64,000 nt of DNA from NCBI RefSeq assembly GCF_030272615.1, contig NC_081410.1:284641957-284705956 (forward strand), written 5' to 3'. Below, in pieces: positions 56,445 to 64,000 of this stretch; within the stretch, counting starts at the first letter, position 1, and each line of letters begins with the position of its first letter. Made by a program: the position numbers and the translations under genes. This DNA is from Cryptomeria japonica (lineage: Eukaryota; Streptophyta; Pinopsida; Cupressales; Cupressaceae). Under the pieces are notes generated by a model. That model did not search any database, was not told the DNA's origin, and saw only the letters and a list, made by a program, of their open reading frames with translations.

Positions 56445-56578
56445 CCCCACCCATATTAATAGAACCTTGCACACAAACCCTCATATATGCATTGTTACCC
56501 ATCAAAAATTTAGGTACAAGGCTCAAAAGAAGAGAACATATCCAAAGACGATACCATATGATGAGATGCACCTAAATC
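56445..56578 (-). pseudogene. pol: copia H protease fragment
   Basis: On the minus strand from 56578: DLGASHHMVSSLDMFSSFEP, then after one frame change MGNNAYMRVCVQGSINMG. This is the copia protease and following segment; the active-site DSGASHHM has Leu for Ser. Element E is inserted upstream (at 56579) and the B-side deletion ends it at about 56444. Its downstream continuation is the ORF ending at 42563. Confidence 0.8.
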
Positions 56579-58156
56579 TGTTATTGTGAGGATCTGATTA
56601 TTACTAAGAGGGGGGATGAATCAGTAATAAGAATAAACTACAACGTTTCACCAATCTGCAAAATACTTCACAAAACAATTCATAACTAGTACCGGTAGCT
56701 GATCAAATAATCACTTAATGCAGATTCACCAAAACATTACTAGTAGAAACTTAAGAGTTCATCATTAAGAAAATATATTAAAGACATTAAATGCATAACT
56801 CAACAATCCATCCACAACATGAACACAAGGATTGTTTTCACATGGAAACCCAAATGGGAAAAACCACAGTGGGAATCGGTACCCACAAAATATGCACTCT
56901 TTTGGAATGCACCCTATTAGGAGCCTAGTCCGGTTAGGAGCTTTACAACAATGCCCGGTTAAGAGCAAACACTGTTAGGAGTCACCCTATCAAGAGATTT
57001 TACAACTTAGATTTGTTAGGATCTTTACCCTATTTGGAGCATCCTCACTGGAGGATTTAAGCCCAAATTAATGAGCCTCCTGGTGAAGGGATTTACAAGA
57101 TCAAGCCTGTTAGGACCTACCCGATTAAGGGATTTACAAGATCAAGCCTGTTAGGACCTGCCCGGTTAAGGGATTTTAATGCTACTGCAACTATTAGGAA
57201 ACAACAGATAAATGATCTAGACTCAACACTTCATAGCTTGCTATTATAGATTCTTGTCAGCTCCAATCTACTTCTCTCATGCATACATCTCAATCTGGTT
57301 CAGCACACACACTTCTCTGATCACCGACATAATAAACCTTCTAAAAAATGACCTAAATAGACTTTAAAATTAGGCAGGTTACATAACCCTAACCTACATT
57401 GAATCTACATCATAGATCATATAAGATCATTAGAAATCATTACAAATCATTACAACAAATTACAAGACAATTACAGTTGTTGAATGATCATAACTCATCA
57501 CCGCACATTGATCTGATAAGTTGTCAAACCCTTAACACATGCTACTAAGCACTTCGCTACTTCCCAAGAAATTCAATCCTTGTATGCACCAAAACAATAT
57601 CTTATCTTTTCACATGGATTCTGACACGTCATCATCAACTTATAAATATGAAAATAATCACCACCAAACCATAAAATATCGCCAGTCAAAAGATCTTGTT
57701 ACCGGTTCACAAACCCTAGTTGATTATACTACAGTCAAATATAAATATGACTTCTAGTTCTCCAAACATGATGTGGTTCAAGTCATAGACTCCTTAAAAT
57801 ATCATAAGCACGCATTCCAAACCGCAACACCTAACTCAATGCGGATCTCTACCACAAACATCTCCTTCACTATTTCTATTTACTAGTTCACTGTCACTTG
57901 GTAGTTTTGCTTTCCATCTCAATTCAATTCAATCCATTACTAGTTAGACTTAACTGATAGACTTAAAAACATAAATACACATATGGACAAATATGTTTTC
58001 CATCAATGACAACACAAATAACTGATCATCAAGCATCATATAATAATTATATCATCACCAACAATCCTTCAATATAACGTCACCAATAGTCATTTAATAT
58101 ATCATCACCATCAGTCCTTTACTGGTACACCATCATCTCCATCAGTTATGCCAACA
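56579..58156 (-). repeat. 3' LTR of copia E
   Basis: It starts TGTTATTGTGAGG and probably ends ATGCCAACA (58156), though a few more bases are possible. The U5 hairpin is at 56598-56630. It has the CACATGGAAACCC...GGGAAAAACCAC box (56839-56873) and repeated CCTGTTAGGACCT-type words (about 56920-57180). Confidence 0.9.
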
Positions 58157-58465
58157 TGCAAACATTCTCTCCCTTTAGCATTGATGGCAACACCAAAATC
58201 TCATCATGAAACTTGTTATGTCTATTATACATCCATGTTTGGTCATCAAGTCTTCTCCTTTGCTCTTTATTTCTCTACTCCCCTTAACTATTACATTTAT
58301 TCTTCCCCTTTGACAACAATTCCAAAGGTACAAAGGAATCTTCTGTCTTCATCTCTACTACTTCATCTTTGCTACTCCTCCTGAGGAGTAGCCCACTTGT
58401 GATCAGTCCATAGTGAAAGATATTCAAGAATTTCATTGGATTGATGCTTCAGCAGCATCCTAGTT
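58157..58465 (-). promoter_or_regulatory. 3' untranslated region of copia E
   Basis: Minus-strand purine tracts at 58166-58176 (AAAGGGAGAGA), near 58274-58285 and near 58300-58312. No protein. Confidence 0.6.
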
Positions 58466-59880
58466 GATCTTGGGTAGGGGTATAACCCCTAACTTACCTC
58501 TGAGATATTCAAAGGTATCCTTAGGTAACTACTTAGTGAATATATCTTCCAACTTCTCTTTACTTGACACATGCTTCAATCTCACTTTCTTTTCCTGCAC
58601 TATTTCTCTCAAAAATTGATACTTCAATTCAATATGTTTAGTCCTAGCATGTAGTACCGGGTTCTTAGAAATGTTATAGCACTAGTGTTATCACAATGTA
58701 TGATCATCGGTTTTGTCATATACTTCTTGAATCCTTCCAAGACATGTTTCATCCATATAAATTGTGTACAATTCATGGATGCAGCTACATACTCTGCTTC
58801 TACTATAGACTCAGAAATACAAGTTTGTTTCTTACTGGTCCAAGCTACTAGTCTAACACCTAGAAAGAATGCACCATCGGTTGTGCTCTTCCAGTCATCC
58901 ACATTTCCTTCCCAATCAACTTTAGTGAATACCTACAAAGAAAAATTGCCTCTATATGGATACCATAATCCATAATCAATTGTCCCTCTAAGATATTTTA
59001 ATATCCTCTTCACTACTGTCATACGTGTCTCCTTAGGGCTCTTCTGAAATCTTTCTACTAAACTAACTGCATGGGAAATATTCGGTCTACTATGAACAAT
59101 ATAATACAATTTTACAATCATGGACCTATATTTTTTCTCATCCACTAAGGCTGATTCATCTTCTTTTGACAATCTACAACTGGTAACCATAGGTGTTCCA
59201 ACCGGTTTATAGTATTCCATTCCAAGGGTCTTTAACACTTCCTTCACAGACTTGGATTAACTGATAAAAATACCACCTTTTAGTTGTTGGACTTGCAAAC
59301 CAATGATTTTTTTTATCTCACCTATAAGAGACATCTCAAATTCTTTCTTCATCTCATCTGCAAAAGTCATACTCATATCACCCTTTTCTCCAAATATGAT
59401 GTCATAAACAAAAACTTCTGCAATTAGCATCTTGTCTCCTTCAGTCTTCAAATAAATATTGTTGTCCTCATTGGTTCTCTAAAATCCTATCTTTATTAGA
59501 TGTGCATGAAGTCTTTCAAACCATTCCCTTGGTGCTTGCTTCAATCCATATAATACCTTATGTAGTTTGCATACCATATCCTTATCTTCTAACAATGCAA
59601 ACCCATCTGGTTGTTCAATATACACCTCTTCTTCAAGAATACCATGTAGAAATGTTGACTTTACAACCATTTGACATACTTTAAAACCTTTAAAAGATTC
59701 AAATGCAAGTAGCATTCTAACTCTTTCAAGCCTAGAAACTGGTGCCAAGGTCTCTCCATAATCTTCACCTTCTTCCTATGCATACCCTTTGCATACTAGT
59801 CTTGCCTTGTTTCTAACAACTTCACCATCTTCATTCAACTTGTTTCTGAATACCCACTTTGTACCAATCATATTTTTATG
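58466..59880 (-). pseudogene. pol: copia E reverse transcriptase and RNase H (broken)
   Basis: N-terminal RT near 59850 ([11 protein letters not shown]); 59479-59748 with [15 protein letters not shown] and [13 protein letters not shown]-like words; 59257-59451 with FVYDIIFG, where the catalytic FVDD has Tyr for the first Asp; 58933-59247 thumb (KTLGMEYYKPVGTPM); RNase H 58466-58902 (DDWKSTTDGAFFLG, IHCDNTSAI). At least three stops and a frame change. Inactive. Confidence 0.9.
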
Positions 59881-61293
59881 ACCAAGTGTTGTTTTTCTCA
59901 ATCTAATCAAGTTCTTCATTCATTTAACCAGTCATCATCCTTAAGAGCTTCTCTAACTATCTTCGATTCAACTGTGGAAATCAAAGAGAGCTTTCTCGAA
60001 TTTTCCTTCTAGTTTGCACTCCAGCATTCTTGTCAACTATGATCTATTCTTTAGAATGATTTGACCTTACATACGTAGGAATTACCTATTCCTGGTGCAA
60101 CAACCTCTTCTTGTTCTTCATCTTCTTCATCTACCTATTGAGCATCTTCATCTGCGTTGTTCTGCTCAACATCTTTTTGCACATCCAATTCAATAAACAC
60201 AAGCTTTTGTTCATCATCTACTGGATCAAATTTGCTAGTATCATCAGGTTCATCAGAGTACTCATCAACTTTTACATTCACACTCTCCACAATCTTCTTT
60301 GTCCTTTTGTTGTAACACTTGAAATCTTTTCTTTTAGTGAAGTAGCAAAGAAATGTTCCTTCATCACTCTTAGTATCAAATTTACTAGTATAATCATCTC
60401 TTTTTATAAAACATTTGCTATCAAAAACTTTGCCATAAATGACATTAGGAGTTTTACCATATCATAACTCATAAGGTGTTTTATCATTACCTTTCTTAAC
60501 AAGCACCTGGTTTAATGTGTAAACAACAGTACTGACTATTTCTCTCTGAAATATCTTAGGTACATCTCACTGCATCAACATAGTCCTTGATGCTTCAACA
60601 ATGGTTTTGTTTCTCCTTTCTGCAATTCCATTCTGTTGTGGTATCCTTGGAGTATATAACTACCTCTTTATTCCATTTTCATCACAATCTTACAAACTCA
60701 TCTAATGTAAACTCTCCACCCCAGTTAGATCTCAGGCACTTAAGATTCTTACTGGTTTCCTTTTCTACTAAGGCCTTGAATGCCTTGAACTTGTTGAAAG
60801 CATCTGACTTTTCCTTCAGAAAAGTAACCCGCATCATTCTAGAAAAATCACCAGTAAATAACATGAAATACTTGTCACCATAAAAACTTCTAGTCCTCAT
60901 AGGACCACATAAGTCAGTGTGCACCAAATATAGAATATGCTCAGAAGAAAAAGATTTTCTCTTAAAAGAAGATGTAGTCATCTTTCCCAACTGACATTCT
61001 TTACACAACACATTGTCTGGTTTAACAAGTTGTGGCATACCTCTCACCATACTAGATTTGCTAACCTTAATCACATTATCAAAGTTCACATGAAAAAACC
61101 TTCTATACCATAGCCAACTATCTTCAACCTTAGCAACCAAACAACTGTTTACATTAGCATTAAGATGTAATAAGTTACCTTTAGTTTTCTCACCAGTAGC
61201 AATTAATTCTCCTTTGCATTCTAAGATCCTCCAAACTCCATTCTTAAACTTAAGATGATAACCTTTATCATTCAACTGACCAACACTCAACAA
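59881..61293 (-). pseudogene. pol: copia E integrase (broken)
   Basis: The best part is 60682-61293: SWLWYRRFFHVNFDN and CKECQLGKM (zinc site, first Cys/His part altered), HTDLCGPM with the first Asp, then LRSNWGGEF, where the second Asp is Asn and the next Arg is Trp. The Glu motif NGIAERRNKT is near 60610-60640 in another frame. The C-terminal part and acidic linker continue to about 59881 with many stops. Confidence 0.85.
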
Positions 61294-61314
61294 GTTATGT
61301 TTTAAACCTTCAAC

Positions 61315-62543
61315 CTAAAATACATCATCAACATTACTTGTACCATTCAAAGAGATAGAACCTTTACCTTTAACCATACAAGGTGAATTATTTCCAAATC
61401 TTACTACACCGCCATCAAATTCTTTAAGAGAAATAAACCTGTTCTTATCATTGGTCACATGGTGTGAGCAACCACTATCAATAATCCATTCATCACTATT
61501 GTCAATGTGAGATAATAAAGCCTTATTATTAGATAAATCTTCCTTAACAACAACAAAAACAATCTCCTCAATGTCTTCATCCTCAAATTCCTCATCAGTA
61601 GCACCTTCATCAACTGCAAATGACACTGTTTCTTTCCTTTTCCTTTACATTTTCTAAACTTTTCCTTTTGATCATTATTAGGACAATGTGCAGCACTATT
61701 TCATATCTTGTTACAAAAGAAACATTTGAGAGGCAACTTGCCTTTGTACTTACCAGTGCCTCTAGGAAGTCTTTTAGCTAATAGAGCTTCAAACTCCATC
61801 GAATTATCTTCATCATCCACGTCATCTTTTCTACTACCAAGATGACTTGACCTGCATTCATGACTTTGACAAACATCGTTTTCTTTTCTCACCGGTACAC
61901 TAAATACGGATGCTTTAAAAGAAGATTATGTCTTAGGTAAATTATTATTATTATAAAAACTATTTAACTCAAAAGAAGTGAGCTTACTAATCAAAGAATC
62001 AGGAGTAGCCTTATCCATAGTAACTGACCTCAACTCTTGAATAACAGACACTCTAATTACATAAGCATGTAATCGAGTTCTAAGCATCTTACTCGCAACA
62101 ATGTCTTCTTCTATAGTACCACCAACACTCTTGATTCCACTGACAATCTCTTTAATCCTCTATCCATACTAAGTAATGTTTTATCCTTCCATCATTCTCA
62201 TATCATCAAACTTTCCTCTAAGACTCTCTTCTTTAGCCTTTTGAACATGCTTATCACCACCATATATTAATTCTAATTTCTCCCAAACTTCAAAAAAAGT
62301 CTCTAAACCATGGACATCAATATATTTAGTATTAGACAGTGTACTTACTATGGCTTCCAATTCTTGAATGTTTTCTTGTTTCTCCTTCAATTGATCTGCA
62401 ATCAGAGGACCAGTAGGAGGTACATACTAAGTAATAACATGCTACCAAAACTAAGCACCCATACCTTTGATATATATCTTCATTATATCACACCATATCC
62501 AGTAGTTGTCCTTAGTGAATTTGGGACCCTCTTTCTTCATCAT
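61315..62543 (-). pseudogene. gag-pol: copia E gag and protease (broken)
   Basis: Gag starts MMKKEGPKFTKDN at 62543, matching A's start. Further pieces are 62181-62390 (LSNTKYIDVHGLETFFEVWE) and 61701-61892. The zinc knuckle is CFFCNKI, a stop, then AHC, so its Gly and His positions are lost. The protease IIDSGCSHHVTND is intact near 61450-61490 in the 61315-61626 frame. Confidence 0.9.
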
Positions 62544-62597
62544 CTTTCTTGGATCTTTTCCTCAAGTGGTTAAGCTTCTGCACAAAGAGGACCTAAT

Positions 62598-62609
62598 GGT
62601 CTGATACCA
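62598..62609 (-). promoter_or_regulatory. Primer binding site of copia E
   Basis: Minus strand TGGTATCAGACC, matching the initiator-Met site in its first ten bases, two bases from the LTR. Confidence 0.9.
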
Positions 62610-62611
62610 AT

Positions 62612-64000
62612 TGTTATTGTGAGGATCCGGTTATTACTAAGAGGGGGGGGTGAATTAGTAATAAGAATAAACTGCAACTTTTCACCAATCTACAAAATAC
62701 TTCACAAAACAGTTTAAAACCAGTACCGGTAGCTGATCAAACAATCACTTAATGTAGATTCACCAAAACATTACTGGTAGCAACATAAGAGTTCATCATT
62801 AAGAAAATATAGTAAAGACATCAAATTCATAACTCAACAATCCATCCACAACAAGAACACAAGGATTTTTTTTCATGTGGAAACCCAAATGGGAAAAAAT
62901 ATGGTGGGAATTAGTACCCACAAAATATGCACTCTTTCAGAATGCGGCCTATTAGGAGCCTGGCTCGGTTAGGAGCTTTACAATAATGCTCGGTGAAGAG
63001 AAGACCCTATTAGGAGTCACCCGGTCAAGGTATTTTACAACTTAGCTCTGTTAGGAGCTTTACCCTATTAGGAGTAACCTCATTGGAGAATTTAAACCCA
63101 AATTAATGAGCCACGCGGTGAAGGGATTTACAAGATCAAGCCTGTTAGAACCTACCCAGTTAAGGAATTTTAATGTTGCTGCAACTATTAAGAAACAATA
63201 GATAAATAATCTAGACTCGACACTTCATAGCTTTCTATTACAAATCCTTGTCATCTCCAATCTACTTCTCTCATGCAAACATCTCAATCTAGTTCGACAC
63301 ACACACACACTTTGTTGATCACCAACACAATAAAACTTCTAAAAATCAACCTAAATAGACTTTATAATTAGTTTGGTTACATAACCCTAACCTACAATAA
63401 ATCTACATCATATATCATATCAAATCATTACAAATCATTACTGATCATCATACAGATTATTATAACAAATTGCAAGACAATTATAGTTGTTGAATGATCA
63501 TAACTCATCACCACACATTGATCTAATAAGTTGTCAAACCCTTAACACATTCTGCTAAGCACTTTGTTGCTTCCTATGAAATTCGATCCTTGTACATGCC
63601 AAAAAAATATCTTATCTTTTCACATAGATTCTGACACGTCATCATCAACTTATGAACATAAAAATAATCACCACCAAACCATAAAACATCATTGGTCAAA
63701 AGATCTTGTTATCGGTTCACAAACCCTAGTTGATTATACAATAGTAAATTATAAACATGACTTTTGGTTCTCCAAACATGATGCAGTTCAAGTCATATAT
63801 TCCTTATAATGTCTTAAGCACACATTCCAAACCTCAACACCTAACTCAACATAGATCTCTACCGCAGCCATCTCCTTCACTATTCTTGTTTATCGGTTCC
63901 CTGTCAATTGGCAATTTTGCTTTCCAACTTGATTCAATACAATACATTACTAGTTAGACTTAACTGATAGACTTAAAAAAAATACACACATGGACAAATA
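62612..64000 (-). repeat. 5' LTR of copia E, incomplete
   Basis: It matches 56579 onwards to the last base of the window; about 190 bp are expected beyond. The U5 hairpin at 62631-62664 has nine-base arms TTATTACTA and TAGTAATAA. Confidence 0.95.
62631..62664 (-). promoter_or_regulatory. U5 C-rich hairpin, copia E
   Basis: TTATTACTA (62631-62639) pairs perfectly with TAGTAATAA (62656-62664) around a G8 tract (C8 on the sense strand). The left LTR copy (56598-56605 and 56623-56630) keeps eight pairs. Confidence 0.75.

Larger units (their letters stand above)
56579..64000 (-). mobile_element. Copia element E, right LTR cut by window end
   Basis: Minus-strand Sirevirus-like copia: 3' LTR 56579-about 58156, pol 58466-61300, protease-gag 61315-62543, primer site 62598-62609, 5' LTR 62612 to beyond 64000. 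Left flank is AAATC; the matching duplication would lie outside the window. Pol is closest to element A in motif wording. Heavily decayed by stops. Confidence 0.95.

Noticed and set aside
1-64000. tRNA and rRNA genes
   Set aside because: I looked for T-loop GGTTCRA plus acceptor pairing and for conserved rRNA stretches and saw none; the TGGTATCAGAGC words are primer sites, not tRNA genes.

Overview
The window is plant nuclear DNA made almost entirely of nested, decayed LTR retrotransposons. I found no convincing host gene, rRNA, tRNA or CRISPR array in 64 kb. All recognisable proteins are Ty1/copia or Ty3/gypsy gag, protease, integrase, reverse transcriptase (RT) and RNase H. The copia elements prime from initiator tRNA-Met, duplicate 5 bp on insertion, and carry stop codons mostly explained by C-to-T change (CAG to TAG, CAA to TAA), as expected of heavily methylated plant repeats. 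A large-genome seed plant, perhaps a gymnosperm, is my inference; the species cannot be read from the sequence.

Layout. (1) 388-2464 and 10003-about 15809: a 5'-truncated gypsy element of Tat type (T). Its RT is split by a complete copia element (A, 2465-10002, 5-bp duplication GAGAG). (2) 16187-16439 and 27564-about 29676: a minus-strand copia (F). Its 3' LTR is split by an 11.1-kb element (L, 16440-27563, duplication CATCC) with 1728-bp LTRs, no polymerase, and one long unrecognised ORF. (3) about 29702-39597: AT-rich DNA between two inverted 43-bp repeats, with decayed ORFs, LTR-like DNA, tandem repeats and exon-like pieces. (4) 39685-40203: an uninterrupted F-family LTR, followed by diverged direct repeats to about 42430. 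(5) 42563-64000: a minus-strand nest. Copia H (protease at 56445-56578, pre-integrase ORF at 42563-43171) was split by copia B (43172-56443). B was split by copia C (48004-55393, duplication ACTCT), and C was hit by a solo LTR, D (50390-51561, duplication TCATA). A further copia, E (56579 to beyond the window end), sits in the H protease.

Elements A, B, C, D and E look Sirevirus-like: repeated polypurine tracts before the 3' LTR, initiator-Met primer sites, and LTRs sharing a conserved box and a C-rich U5 hairpin. The hairpin arms differ between families yet stay complementary, which I consider the best structural signal here. L is the best candidate for an undescribed element. T is notable for a second, archaeal-type RNase H placed before the RT, while its usual RNase H has lost catalytic residues.
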